Shown: positions 46,301 to 57,904, counted from the stretch's first letter. The stretch is 64,000 nt of DNA from Guillardia theta CCMP2712 (GCF_000315625.1 NW_005434662.1:154307-218306), one strand, 5' to 3'. Made by a program: numbers and translations. The notes: generated from the letters alone by a model not told the origin.

Positions 46301-48176
46301 GGACAAGCGCAAGAAGCACGTAACAACTCCAAACATTGCAATCTTCGGCATCTTTGAGGTGATCAATAATGGACGAATGGCTGGATATGAGAGAATGCAA
46401 CTGCCGTAAAGTGCGAGGACTTGCATCAACACTGCACGGTGCCAGGACAGCATTACTTGACTTCAGTCGTTTAGCAGCATGCTCAAGTTGAGCAAGTATT
46501 ATCACGCTGTACAAGACTCCACAGGTTGGATCCTTCCCCACCTCCTGCTCTGCTGCTTCTGCAATCAATCTCGCATCTTGAGCATCACCACTGATCTTAA
46601 GACTCTTGTGGAAGACATTCCCTTCGTCTTTGTTACTATCATCAGGCGAAACGACTCTGTCGTTCTCAGATCCTTGCTGCGTACTTGGAGTCAAGTCATT
46701 GGAGGATTCGTTCTGACTGTCATTTTGTCTCGGCATTGTACTTGCATTGTTAGCTCCCTGTTTGCTTCCAAGAGATTCTGAAAAAAGGGAGCGCAGCTTT
46801 GGATCTGAGATTGAGTCAATGTTACCAAGCCTCCTGAGGGTTGGAAACACGGAAGCATCAAGAATAACATTGTGCTCCTGCACGATCAGAAGAATTAGTT
46901 TCAAAAAAGAAAAGAACGTCATGTCACCATTAAATGAACCATGATCGAAAGGGTGAAACTCAACAAGCCCCTCGCGACTGCTAGTTCCAGAAGCACCATG
47001 GCTGCAATTTGCCTCTCCTGAAGATGGTTCACTTCGCATTGAAGTCAACAGAATGCATGAATACCTGCTGGTCTGCTTCTACATCCGATGTAGAGATACT
47101 CTTCAAAAAGTCAGCTGCAGAACACAGCGCTTCTTCCTTCAGCCCAGATGCCTAATGGCAAACTTAACACCAGACAAACAACTGTGAGAGATAATACTAA
47201 CCTCACAGTAAAATGATAGGGGGGGTAAAGATTGTAACGCACTCAATGCAGAACGCAATAGACGTGCACGAATAATCTTGTTCTCCTCTTTGAGCAAAAT
47301 CGCGAAGATCAATTCAAGTCCAGTACGAACCGCTATGTCAATCATAGGGGACCGCGGCTGAGTTTCAGAGACTTCTAATGCCAGCTTTGGATCTTGAGTC
47401 TTCATGGTAATAACAACATCTCTGGCCCCGATACTAACGAATGGACGTAGCGATGCTGTAATCCCCGTTGCTTGACATAATCGGACATCATTTTTGTAGA
47501 ATGTTACCACCTTGTCATTCATATCGACTTCAACCCCTGAGAAAAAATCAGTTTCAGTTCATCAATACAGAACATCGGCTCACTTATATTGTCTCCTGTA
47601 CGAAATCCACCGTAACAACCCTGAGATGCAGAGAACACACGAAACGAGCCATCGCCCGCTCTCAGCACTATATTTCTAGCATTGTAATTATCGTTTAGGT
47701 CCACATTGTCGTATGCAACTCCAATGTAGACGTAGTCTGTTTGACATTTGTTGATATGAAATGTGAAAGAATGATTTCCAGACGTATACAACTGAGCTCC
47801 AAGTACACCTCCCCATTCGTTACCATTGCTTCTCGTTACAGTGGTGTTGTTGTTAGAAAGGACAATATCTCGCCCGCAACGTGTTTCATCCCATTTGGCT
47901 TCAGTGCTAACGCTGAAGCAACCATCTTGCCATACGACCTGAAAATGAAAAACACATCATATTCCAAACGAAATTGAGCATAGAGTCAACGCATACCTGC
48001 TCACTGGTCAGCTTCAGGAGCCTTCGACCATTCGTAGATAGATTGTTAATTCTCCTTCGTAGAGCATAGAGCCCTTGCGAGGCAGGAACGCTTTTTCTAT
48101 TCCTGGTAAGCTCTGCTATCATGTCCAGAAGGACACGATTCTGGCTTGTTGCAACAACTTCAGTCATGGAGTTCAT
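31332..48176 (-). CDS. Giant multidomain HECT-type E3 ubiquitin ligase
   Basis: About 25 exons read as one continuous minus-strand gene of roughly 5,100 residues, starting MNSMTEVVATSQNRVL. Order of domains: SPRY (47.9-47.4 kb); long helical regions (47.0-43.1 kb); second SPRY (42.3-41.8 kb, with DCAIAVGVAHRDYPLDQMPG); two DOC/APC10-like domains in tandem (41.2-40.4 kb, HWVQIVARNEVCLSRMGVYI and DTFWQSDGRSGQHWIRLHVE); a CUB-like domain (38.2-37.8 kb); ankyrin repeats (36.9-36.4 kb); a ZZ-like zinc finger (WRCDGC...GCDFDLCQAC, about 36.2-36.0 kb); a Ser/Thr-rich linker and LamG-like region (35.4-34.6 kb); third SPRY (34.4-33.9 kb); and the HECT domain (VSFVGEGGDDYGGLFRESIR). The catalytic Cys is in LPSSHTCFNALDIPRYSSMQ, codon 31720-31722. 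The C-lobe RDKLRYAIAHCKAIDTDF is followed by an acidic tail ending at 31332. The HECT Cys accepts ubiquitin from E2 and passes it to substrates. The layout recalls HERC/HECTD4-type giants. Splitting into two genes is possible but frames join throughout. Confidence 0.78.
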
Positions 48177-48179
48177 TGT

Positions 48180-49565
48180 TAGAAAGGAGCTATAGCCGAT
48201 CCATGCTATTCCTTCCTAGGAACAACCATTTCCTGCCAAAGGAACGATGTGAGAACCTTCAACCTTGAAAACGCAAATCTAAACCACAAAATAATTTTTA
48301 AAAAAGAGCAGGCAGCAATGTCCATTGCACATTCTCTAGTGCACATTCACTAAGAGCATACTGCACTGAAATTCCTCCGTTCATAACCTCTCGCAATGAG
48401 ATTGCACTACAATTATTGTACATAACTCAAACACGTGTGTGCCCTGCCCCCTCCTCAAACCTAATCCGACTTCTGAAGAGTTAATTACGAAAAGATGAGC
48501 CCCACTCAGTACATACTTGAACAGGTCGGAAATATATCACAACAACTTGGCAGCAATCTTGTCCAACACAGCAGGAAATGAAATGCAGCGGTCACCAAAA
48601 ACTACCCAAGGCCTCTCTATACCTCACAAGAGACTGCGTGGCAGTGTGTCCGCAATTTCAAGACTAATACACACCAATCAAGCCTCTTGCTACTCATCTC
48701 TGAAATAGAGAGGGATCAAAGGAATTGCATCCTCCAAGATACTCTTCAGTCCAAAACCTTCAAAACAAGAAAATCTTCAGGCTGCCATTCTCTCAAATAC
48801 TTCCTCGAGCTCATGATCGATATCGCTTCGCCTTTCATTGCCAGCCATACCTGCGCAAGCAGCTGCCAGCCTGTCACCCTACCCCCCCCTCTTGAGACTC
48901 AAGATACCACCCACCTGACCATTGAGGCTCGACAACACTACCCTTCGAATGGGTACCTGCCCCTTCTCCGCACACACCCCTTCTTTCCATTGATTGGACC
49001 CACCCTTCAATCAGAATTGATACAAGGCAACTGAGCTGGACCCTTCCCTGGAATTTAGTACCCCGATCATTCTGTACCCTACCCAACCAAACACAACACC
49101 GTTACGAACCGTTATCAACCCTCGAGTGTTCCACTACCCTTCTCTACCCCTCCGATAGGACCCTACCCAATTTCACCCCTTCTTGAACCTTTTCCGTCCC
49201 ACAACCCACCCTACACCAATTTGACCCCCTTGTATTTTCAAACCAGGATTTTAGCCTCAAAAAGATCCTTCCAATAGAGACACTAGTCTGCTACCCCTGC
49301 AGAGGTGATGGAATAGCAATGAGGATGGGTGGGGTATATCACCCCACCCATACTTTCGTCTGACACTCCTATATGCAAATACCCAACAACAGGGATAGTC
49401 GGTGCTAAATTGAGAAAGTGAGACTATTACAAGGACGGGTGGTAGGTACCAGGGGTGGGGCTCTCGGTAACCAAAGTGGCAGTGACCAGACCCCTACCGT
49501 ACCATCCACCCTACTCTCGGCCTGTTCCCCCACTTGCAGTTCAGTTACAGATTTCTAATGATTTG
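48180..49565. other. Intergenic, long C-rich strand-biased tract
   Basis: Positions about 48860-49530 are dominated by ACCCTACCC, CACCCTTC and ACCCCC on the plus strand with few G. ORFs on both strands are compositional. The upstream part (48180-48500) may hold the promoter of the HECT gene. No gene seen. Confidence 0.5.
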
Positions 49566-49567
49566 TA

Positions 49568-49830
49568 ACCGTATGCCAGTGCCGGGCCGGCCCGGCGGCC
49601 CGGCCGGCGCTCAGTGTGCCATTATGGCACTGCCAGGCTGGCAGCCGCAGTGAGCGTCCAGCGGCTGTCCGACGAGGGCCCTCTCAGTTGACTCAGTGGA
49701 TCATCAGATCAGTGGCACCGTACATGGGCGCGGCCAGGCCCGTCCCGATTCCGCCCGGCGATCTGGCACCGCCAGCATTACAACAAAGCCTGGCAATCAG
49801 TAATCCCGAAGGCTGAGAACATGCCGCCGA
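49568..49830. other. GC-rich island
   Basis: Contains a near-palindromic GGCCGGCCCGGCGGCCCGGC core at about 49585-49605. It lies directly before the coding remnant at 49895. Confidence 0.55.
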
Positions 49831-49894
49831 GCTTCGAATACAGCTCCCTTCCAGAGACCTCAGGAACTGCTCCAGGGAAAGGCTACTATCTTAA

Positions 49895-50499
49895 GTGCAA
49901 CATGTGTTCAAGTTATCTTTCAATCAAGACGTATATCTCTGCACGTTATTCAAAGACATTGTAGACGATCCAGGGAGAAACGTGAGATCAGTCACTCCGG
50001 GAGGATCTGCCCCTTTCACAAGCGTTCTGGTTAGGACGAACCACTACATTTGTTTTGAGATCACGGAGGCTCCGGAGAAACTATTCGAAAAGATCTCTCA
50101 GCTTAGTCGAGTATCTCATGTTCTCAAGAGCGATTTCATTGGAAAGGAGGCGCAGATCGCCGCGGCAGGGATATTTTTGAATGGAGACAAGGCCGTCTTC
50201 GACTTTTCTTGTGAAAAAGTACAAGAATTTCTTGTCAAAGCAGCCGAGGACGACAAACTTGGTAAGCTGTTCAACTGGGAAGTCCCTATCTTCTTGATTC
50301 ATACTCCATATCGGAACTTGTTCACCGCAATCGAGGAAGTGAATCAAACTTGAACTTGAAGGAAAGTATTGAGGCAATGAGATCCGAGATCAAGGAAAGG
50401 GATCAGAAAATCAGATCCGAGATTAAAAATGTATCATCTGAGATCAATCAGAGTTTGAGCACTAAACTCGATCAGATTATCGATCTCATGGCCCGCTAA
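49895..50499 (+). pseudogene. Coding remnant with frameshift, coiled-coil C-terminus
   Basis: An open frame of 152 residues (starting MQHVFKLSFNQDVYLCTLFK, ending EEVNQT at 50353) looks protein-like, with folded stretches such as VRTNHYICFEITEAPEKLFE and KAVFDFSCEKVQEFLVKAAE. At its end a shifted frame continues as a coiled coil (SIEAMRSEIKERDQKIRSEI) to TAA at 50497-50499. No plausible intron separates them, so a frameshift is the simplest reading. An upstream frame starting MPPSFEYSSLPETSG may be the true N-terminus, needing another shift. No family is recognised. Confidence 0.4.
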
Positions 50500-50534
50500 T
50501 AAAGCCAACCGGAGAGGCTTGAATACACTGAATG

Positions 50535-51151
50535 TCAAACCGTCGAGTCCTTTTCTCCAATATCGATATCATTTGTCATCACCATCCGAGTCCATCGTTC
50601 ATGTAGCATCCGGCCGCCAAGCGCGGATTCGGGGGGATAGAGCTCCACTGTCACGGTAGCTGCCATGAGCCCGGAGAAGAGCTGCCTGAACCTGGGATAA
50701 GTGCGCCCGCCGCTCAAGATTAGGGAGGAAAGTCTGCATCAACTGTGCACTGGAAAAGGAGGTCCGCCCGCGAGGTGGAAGAGAGCTGGAGATGGAATCG
50801 AATTGTGCAAGCGTGCTTCATCCAGGTCACTGAGGTCCATATCTGGTCCATAAGGTCCATATATTGCGGCATGCCACCGGCGATCAACCAGGGCCTGATG
50901 CAGCTAGATCCGGCTCGTCCGCTTGACAGAGGGTCCCTGCGTGCAGACCTTGTTATTCTCGACCGTATGAAGCTGGCTGTGGCGATGTAATAAGCTGATA
51001 TGCTAACCCCTGCTTGAGGTGTGAAGCCGCGAGTCTCGATATCAACGATCTCTTCAAAGCATCCCTCGTCTGGAAAGGGCGCCGAGCGTCCTAGTACGGT
51101 CGTGCTCCGACTCGCTGTTGCGCTTGGTGGCACGTCCAGAATTCTACTCAT
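50535..51151 (-). pseudogene. Adjacent open frames of unknown origin
   Basis: Two consecutive minus ORFs, 51151-50720 (starts MSRILDVPPSATASRST) and 50717-50535 (starts MSGGRTYPRFRQLF), are separated by a stop and a frame change. Their composition is moderately protein-like, but no domain, signal peptide or splice sites are evident. They could be one decayed gene. Confidence 0.25.
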
Positions 51152-51767
51152 TGTGTCTCTCAGTGTGCTCAGTTCAAACAGACCAACCTTAGATTACGAT
51201 AAAAAAAGGAAGTAGAGAAAGTTCACAGTTTGCTATGCCTGAACCTCCGAGTCTAGAACCAGTGACGTCCTCAGTCAATCGGCCTTACATAGCCGCGGGG
51301 AATGAGTTTGAACAGAAATCTCGCCATTGAGAGTTTGAAAGGTCCATGAAGAACAACCACGTTGGCGAGGTGGTCTCACACTGATGTCAGATCCAACCAG
51401 ATGCTATACGAAGGCTTGGCCGGATGCTACATGACTTGCATGCGGCATGATTCATCCGAAAGTAGGTTAGTGTCAAGCTACTGAATGACATGATTCTGAA
51501 AACCGATAGTTCCAATTTGACGAACCTAATGGAAGATTTCAACGAGCATCTGTTTCAGGCTTTGGCATCGACTGCGAATCAAGATAAACTCAATCAATGC
51601 TTCAATCTGTATCGTTTGTCTTTTCCCCTCTACTCTCCTTCTGAATCCGATGATCGTTTGTCCTATCCCCTCCACTCTCCTTCTCCCTTGTCATTCCCTG
51701 TTCATTCCGTCCCCTTCCACAAAGCACTAAGGGAGGGAGAATGGGAGAAAACGAAGCGCCAAAAGAG

Positions 51768-52801
51768 TCAAGGGTCTGGGAATTCCCAGATTATTTCATT
51801 AGTCCAACCTAATCGCACGATTCTCGAAAATTTCATCATAAGTTTAATTACAGCCCGATCGACGTTCAAGCTAGGCTTGGAAACGAGTGTAACATACAGC
51901 GGACCTTCAAGATAGATAGTGCCCCTTGCAGGTCCTAAATGATAAGGATTCGCTTTGAGAGGGATGTGCAGCTCTCTCTGAAACAAAGCAGTCTTCAACA
52001 ATTCTGCATCTATGCACCAAGTGAATTGTTTCCCACTGTCCGATCCTGTACACGTAACAAGCTTGTCATCAATTGGGACCTTTTGCAACAAGGCAAGTAT
52101 GCAGTTGAATACAGGAATATGAATGTCGAAGTCAAGCCCCCTTGCTTTCCTTGAATTTCAATTAACAGCTCCACGAGCATTGAGCCATCGCTTTAGAGTG
52201 TCTCTGATTATCCCAAGCTCTGTAGAGGTTTTGAAATAATCGATCGTATTTCCTGGTTGTCCAAAATATGAGTGCAGCATATCAGCTGTCAGACGAAATT
52301 TTTGGAAGAAACCCATTTGGAGTCGCTCGTCCCTGTTCACATTTTCAAAACAAAGCCATCCGATCACACGCAAATGTTGAAGTACTCTGAATGGAACTTA
52401 GGACAGAACAGAAAGGAAATGTAACTTTGAAAATTCCGACCACATCAGCCAGTGGAAGAATATCCGTGTAGATGCTCTGAAAACAATCGTTGGGTTGCAT
52501 GGAATCGAGATATCTGCGATATCTTCGCTTGTCGGCTTGGGAAATGTTCCCAAACACTTCCGTCAAAGTCTCTTTGCTGCCTATTGGGATTGAGGGCGCT
52601 GCACCGGTATATGGAAATTCCAGGATTGTTGATTGCTGGCAGCACATACCGTACTTCAAGCATTTTATCTGAAGTGACTTCCTTGATCAATCCGCATCTA
52701 TGCTTCTTATGCACCGTGACATCGTGAAAAAAGACACCAACAGGAGGAATCAAATCAAACTCCATGTCCCAGTCACAAGACAAATATTTCGGAGCATTCA
52801 A
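51768..52801 (-). pseudogene. Frame-broken coding remnant
   Basis: Four minus-strand open frames follow one another in different phases: 52801-52445 (MNAPKYLSCDWDMEFDLIPP), an overlapping frame to 52345 (ETLTEVFGNISQADKRRYRR), 52373-52158 (FFQKFRLTADMLHSYFGQPG) and 52091-51768 (LVTCTGSDSGKQFTWCIDAE). Each reads like real protein and the order suggests one gene. Convincing donor and acceptor pairs are missing at the first frame change, so it is broken or has unusual introns. The product is not recognised. It sits next to a dispersed repeat copy at 53017, so it may be part of a decayed mobile or duplicated segment. Confidence 0.35.
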
Positions 52802-53016
52802 GACATCGGAAGCCTCAATTGATGCAAACGGGTTCGCGCTCTAGATTCACCAACTAACCTTTCTCGGATATTTCGCCTTGTCTCATGATCTCTCTGCTCC
52901 AGCTTTCTTCTTTTCAAGTCGGCATTGCCCGCGCGACTCATTAAACTCAGACTCAGTTGAGCAAAATACTTTGGCACTGAGTACAAGTACAAGTCTACTA
53001 ACACTTGGAAATGTCT

Positions 53017-53310
53017 TTTACTCAAAGTTAAGTTAAAAAGCAGTACGAGGACAATGACTGAATCGGAGGCTTGCGGCGGCTCCGTCACCCCGGCCGCCCG
53101 CGCCGGGCGGCCGCACTCTCAATGCCCGGGCCGTCCCGCGAGCCGGACCGGGGGCCCAGCGCCGCCGATCGGGGGTGGGGCTGGCTCTCGGACAGTGAGC
53201 CCCCCCGGGCCGCGCGGCGCAGGCGCGCCCGGCGGGGGGCCCCGGGCGGCGCCGGGGCCCGGGCGCTCAGCTCGGGATTCAGTGAACTCGTGGCACCGGT
53301 CAGTGTGAGG
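53017..53310 (+). repeat. Dispersed repeat end plus GC-rich island
   Basis: TTTACTCAAAGTTAAGTTAA at 53017 continues with GCAGTACGAGGACAATGA, as at 15002. It is followed within 30 bp by a GC-rich island (53075-53310) with GGGGGCCCCGGGCGG-like runs. The same repeat-then-island order occurs at 15 kb. Confidence 0.7.
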
Positions 53311-53409
53311 GCATCAAGTTTGCAGGCTGTGATCTTCGAGCAAAGTGCTAGCGACCTAGAATGGTATGTTGACAGAGCGTCGTCCTTGCTGGGTAATTGT
53401 TGACTCGTC

Positions 53410-55466
53410 ATGCAGTTTGGAAGGTACACGAACCTGCAGCCTGACTTCAACAAGTTTCGTCGAAGCGTGCTTACGGTTGTGCTGTTCCTGTCAAAGTTGT
53501 GATAGTAGTTTTATAAGGTTTGCAGGCCTGTTTTCGAGCAGTTTTGTTCTACGTTTTCTTGGTTTTCACCCTCTTTTTTGTCCAATCTCTCCCAGTAGTG
53601 CTGATCTATCTTCTCACTGCAGATATTTCTCGTCTGCTGTGCCTGTGCTTTGCATGCAGACCGGGCCAAGCTTGTTCCTTTCGTCATCTTGGAGGTAGGG
53701 GACCAGTTGGTCTGACATGCTCGTACTCATCTCCGATACAGAGTGTGTTCTGCCCCCTCGCTCTTTCTAGTGCTCCACTGTTATATGGTGGCTTTCTCAA
53801 GAAATATCCTGGTATTGCTTGCTACCCTCCGATCCTTTGATGAGTCGAAGTCAAACAGGAATCAAATATTCTCCATTGCGAATATTACAAGAAAGGAATG
53901 CTATGCATATGCTAGGTATGAGAAAGCATGCTGGATGGCTTTGATTGTCTTGTCATGTAGGGGTGAGGGAAGACAAAGAGGCCGCAAGGCTGTACGATTC
54001 TTTGCCATTCTCTCCTTTCGCCCCAAGCGCCATAAATCATGCGAACATGTTATACATTTATCCGGTCTTGTTCTCTCATCGTTACCATGATCTGTATTCC
54101 TCCTTAAAATCCTTTAACCAGGCAATCTTGACTGGATTCTGGATATACAGCGATTCAGGTCTGTTGTGCTTGCAAATCTCTGGTCGTCATTTTCACAATC
54201 GTGATTTAGCTTCGCTCGGGCTTGAGGCTACCTTTCCAGATCTCGTTCCACAGGTAAGTAAACCTAAATCCTTTCAACCCCTTGCCTTGTCACCGATTGT
54301 GGCATCTCGACAGAGAAACTTGTTCATCGATGCTGTACTGGAGGAAGAAAGTGCAAAGCAGGTTTCCTCCGCTTCTCCGGCTCATAGCACAATCAACGTT
54401 CATACAGGCTGTGATACTCGGCGCCGGATTCGATGTGAGGGCGTACGGCAAGCATGGTAGGAGGATGAAGTTCTTTGAGGTACTAGAAGCACCTCACTAG
54501 CCACCAACATTGAGTGTCATACTAGGTTGACTTTAACGTGACGCAACGAGCAAAGCTGGACTCGCTGGTAGTGCTGCATTTCCTTTTTGAATTTGTGAGA
54601 TTCTCCATCTTTGCTTCAGGCTGCGGCTGGGATGGACGCGTCAGGTGTGAGCTGGCTAGGAATATTCAAGTTTTGAAACTGTACAAGGTGTTTCGTTTGT
54701 ACCGCTCGATGTCCGCGATGAGCAATGGCTGCAAAAGTTAGAGAAGGTGAGAAAATGATGTTCTTTAACTCTCCTGAAAGAATTTTCGAAGAGCGGCTTT
54801 AACAAAAATGCGAAAACCATCTTTATCGTGGAGGTTTTCTAATTATTCAGACTTGATTCTTCCATTCATTCTCTGCAAGGGATTGATCTACTATCTCCCA
54901 AAAAACAAGGTCACCCAGCTTTTGGACTTTGTGTCGGAGTGTGCGCAAGGGTGAACTCAAAAACTCACCGTCTCACGTGTCTCACTATCTCTCAAGCTCG
55001 GTGGTTGTCTTCGATTACTTGCACACCCAAGTTGTGAGGGGTGAAAAGGTGAACCTTGCTGTGATTCGATTGCCCTCCCTTGCAGACATCTCAAACCTTG
55101 GACTCTCACTTTCTTCCCATTTCCATGCAGCACTCGTACATGAAGAAGATCCTCGAAATGGCAGGAGAACCGCTACTTTTCGGTCGAGCTGTTTGTATCG
55201 TATCTTTGAATGATTTCTTGTTTCAGGTGTTGAAGAAGAAGCTGCAACGGTCATGGTCGGTCCCTTTCCTTTTTTGTTGTCTAATGCTGAGACCGTCGGA
55301 AAGGACTGGGCTTCTGGACTTGGCTTCGAGGTCAAGAGGTGGCAGAGCTTGCCTACAGTCGGTAAGTGATCGATGTGATGGCTAGAGAGCGATGACACAT
55401 CCAGGCGGAATGGTTGCTCTCGAGGTTGTCCAGCGAAGAAAGGCAACAACAAGTGAGAGTTTATGA
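53410..55466 (+). CDS. LCMT-like SAM-dependent methyltransferase, many short introns
   Basis: A class I methyltransferase of the leucine carboxyl methyltransferase-like family (TIGR00027/PPM type). Motif I is AVILGAGFDVRAYG, followed by KFFEVDFNVTQRAKLDSL, then VSFVPLDVRDEQWLQKLEK (acidic loop), TIFIVEGLIYYLPKNKVTQL (the family motif before the final strands) and SVVVFDYLHTQ. The C-terminal lobe includes HSYMKKILEMAGEPLLFGVE and ends RRKATTSESL at TGA 55464-55466. Exons from about 54410 onward join in frame. Upstream, REDKEAARLYDSLPFSPFAP and FPDLVPQ belong to it but the joins are unsure. A start at 53410 (MQFGRYTNLQ) would give a hydrophobic leader. Substrate is unknown; relatives act on protein C-termini, polyketides or small metabolites. 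Confidence 0.72.
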
Positions 55467-55800
55467 TCAGAGGGTGCAAAATCTGACAGATCGGAAGGAA
55501 TAGAAAAGGGAACGAAGAAAGGGCAGCAACGGGATAATGAGGCAAGAAGCCAGATCAAGGTCTATCATCCTATGCCGGAAGGGTTGTAACACTGGTGTGA
55601 AGGAACAAACGATCTCAAAGGAAGAGTTATAAATGAGTTGATGGGTACAACTATGTAATCATATCGGAATTGGGGTCTATCATGAGATGGATATCTATAA
55701 ATACTTTGAATGGGCGTACTGAAACATCAAGAGACTGGCTATCCAACTTGTCTGGTCTCACAGTCTGAGAGAGCGTGTGAGGAGCGATATCTTTCTCCTC

Positions 55801-56637
55801 CTAACAGTTGCAAGCTTTGCTCCCACTGGCTGCTCCACTTCCTCCGTTCGAGGTGTCGTCGGCAACCACAAGAATCGGCGCATTTCCCCCACTTCGCCGA
55901 GCCGATTGCCTAGAGTCGTTCTCCTGCCTTTGTTCTGAAGACCTTACAGTCATTTTTGTTAACAGCCTCATGTTGACATACCGATCATCTTCTTTGCCAG
56001 CGCAAGGAATGTTTCCTCGATGCCTTTTCCGAGCTTTGCGGAAGTCTGGAGCGACTACGGTGAGGTGAAGAACAACCAACAACACCGAGAACCTGAAAGT
56101 GATATGCTCCAACGCTAGCTGCATACTCTTCCGCTTCACTCTTCTCAACTTGTCTCTCTTTATCCAGATCAATCTTGTTCCCTGCAATGCACAGGACAAT
56201 CTCCTGTCCAACCATCTTCCTCAACTCTTTGACCCAATTCTTCACTTTTGCAAAGCTTTCAGTGTCAGTTGTATCGTACACCAGGAGTGCCTGACATTCA
56301 TATGAGCCAAACAACATGAGGGCAGCGCCGGCATACCCCGTCGGCATCTCTGTAATAGATTGGGCCTAAGGCATGGAAACGCTCTTGACCAGCTGTATCC
56401 CAGATCGCGAGGTTGCACGTATTCTCTCCTATATTTATTCGCTTGCTGAGAAATGATGCTTGGATGGTGGTCTGCTGCTTGTCCGAGAAGGTGTTGTTCA
56501 CGTACCTCAAAACGAGCGATGTCTTTCCAACACGACCTGCACGATTTGGTCAGCAAACCAAGAGAATAAGCAAAATGAGGGTCACCTTCACCGAGAAGCA
56601 CAATTTTGTAATTGTTCTTCCCCCTCACATCAGCCAT
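55801..56637 (-). CDS. RAB21: Rab21 small GTPase
   Basis: Five exons (56637-56586, 56536-56337, 56290-56093, 56045-55982, 55934-55801) give 215 residues with every phase agreeing. Nucleotide motifs: GEGRVGKTSLV (P-loop), TTIQASFLSKR (switch I, with the Rab21-type TxQASF), WDTAGQERFHALGPIYYRDA (G3 and switch II), GNKIDLDKE (G4) and TSAKLGKGIEE (G5). NWVKELRKMVG and the HALGPIYYRD wording are diagnostic of Rab21, which controls early endosome traffic and integrin or cargo recycling in other eukaryotes. The tail ends KACNC, a C-x-C double geranylgeranylation motif. Introns are 39-49 nt. The last intron uses the acceptor TCTTCAG; using the earlier AAG would shift the tail out of frame. Confidence 0.95.
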
Positions 56638-56639
56638 GG

Positions 56640-57805
56640 CAACCAGACTCTAGTGTTGACCTGCTGGAAGGCATTTCACCGATTGGACAGCAGACCTGAT
56701 GCTCATAGAACAAGCAAACAGCTTGACGACCACCATGTAAACATAAATGCAAGCGAACTAGTAAAATTGTCGTCTGGTATTCAGATTTTCTTTCTTTCTC
56801 TTTTTTTATACTCATTCTATTTTCCTTTCCCAAGTGATTGTTGCAACTGGTGGTTGCAGGGCTACACAAGAACAACATGACACCTTTCCAGAAATCTTTT
56901 CCTTCAAAGTCCATTTGCATCTTATTATGGTCCTATCTTCTTTCAGTGTTTTTGCACCAACAATGCGCACGTTGATCTCTGTTGGTGTCAAGTTCTTCCC
57001 GCTTCCCCTTGCAATCTACCTACGTTTCATGCCTATTTGACGTCGAATAAAATGTTCCTATCCTATCATCAAATGAAAGACTTCTCTGTTACTTTGTTCC
57101 TTGATCTCTTAGTCTGCAATGTACTGGTTGGCATCCCTAAGCTGCACCTATGCACGTTTGGAGGGATTTTCTCCAATCATCTCAATTAGCCTGACATAAG
57201 ATGTAGCACTCAATACCTTCCCTGAAAAGATCATATCATCCTCGTGTTCCTCATTCTCTCTACTCCTCTCTTCTACTGCTTCTACTGCTTCATACTTCCT
57301 CTGAACTCTTCTCCTGTCCCGTCCCTCCTCAGTGTTGATGCGGTCAGTGCGCATGGGGAGGTGGCAGCTTTCACTATAAAACTCAGTTTTAATAAACCCT
57401 CGAATATTCCTCATTCTATAAATTAATTTCAAATATTGCAGAAGAAATGTTCTGTTTGCGATCCTCAATGCCCCCAAGAGCATCTCTGGTATTTATCAGT
57501 ATCCGTAAGTATCAAAATCAGAAGCCTTGACCTATTGAGTCACCAGCCTTGCCGAGGACCATTATTTTATTGTTTCAAAACTGAATTCTCAAATTGTTCG
57601 GGACCCTCCGTGCACCCCATCTTTTGAGGCTAACTTTGAAACATGAAGAGAACATTTCAAATATTAAACAATATTTCACTTGCCCTGCAGGTCACAACTG
57701 ATTTCTGTGAACCATATCAAAATGTCCTTTATCAATTGAAAATTGACGAGCAAAATTGAATAGAATTTTGAAAATATCTAATATAAACTCTGAAAGATTG
57801 TACCT
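56640..57805. other. Intergenic with a possible 3' exon on the minus strand
   Basis: Mostly AT-rich. A minus ORF at 57483-57148 has a plausible charged C-terminus (TDRINTEEGRDRRRVQRKYE ... SATSYVRLIEMIGENPSKRA). Upstream on the same strand, a separate piece reads DALGGIEDRKQNISSAIFEI. These could be exons of a small gene, but start and joins are not determined. Confidence 0.3.
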
Positions 57806-57811
57806 GACAGA

Positions 57812-57893
57812 GCAATCGTGGCCGAGCGGTTAAGGCGAAGGACTAGAAATCCTTTGGGGTCTCCCCGCGCAGGTTCGAGTCCTGCCGATTGCG
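57812..57893 (+). tRNA. tRNA-Ser (AGA)
   Basis: An 82-nt type II tRNA. The acceptor stem GCAATCG pairs with CGATTGC (57886-57892) and the discriminator is G. The D-arm region is TGGCCGAGCGGTTAAGGC. The anticodon loop is CTAGAAA closed by AAGGA/TCCTT, with anticodon AGA at 57845-57847. A long variable arm (GGGGTCTCCCC) is typical of Ser tRNA. The T-loop GGTTCGAGTCC is intact. No intron. A T-rich run follows at 57894-57904, fitting a Pol III terminator. Confidence 0.97.
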
Positions 57894-57904
57894 TTTCTTT
57901 TTCA

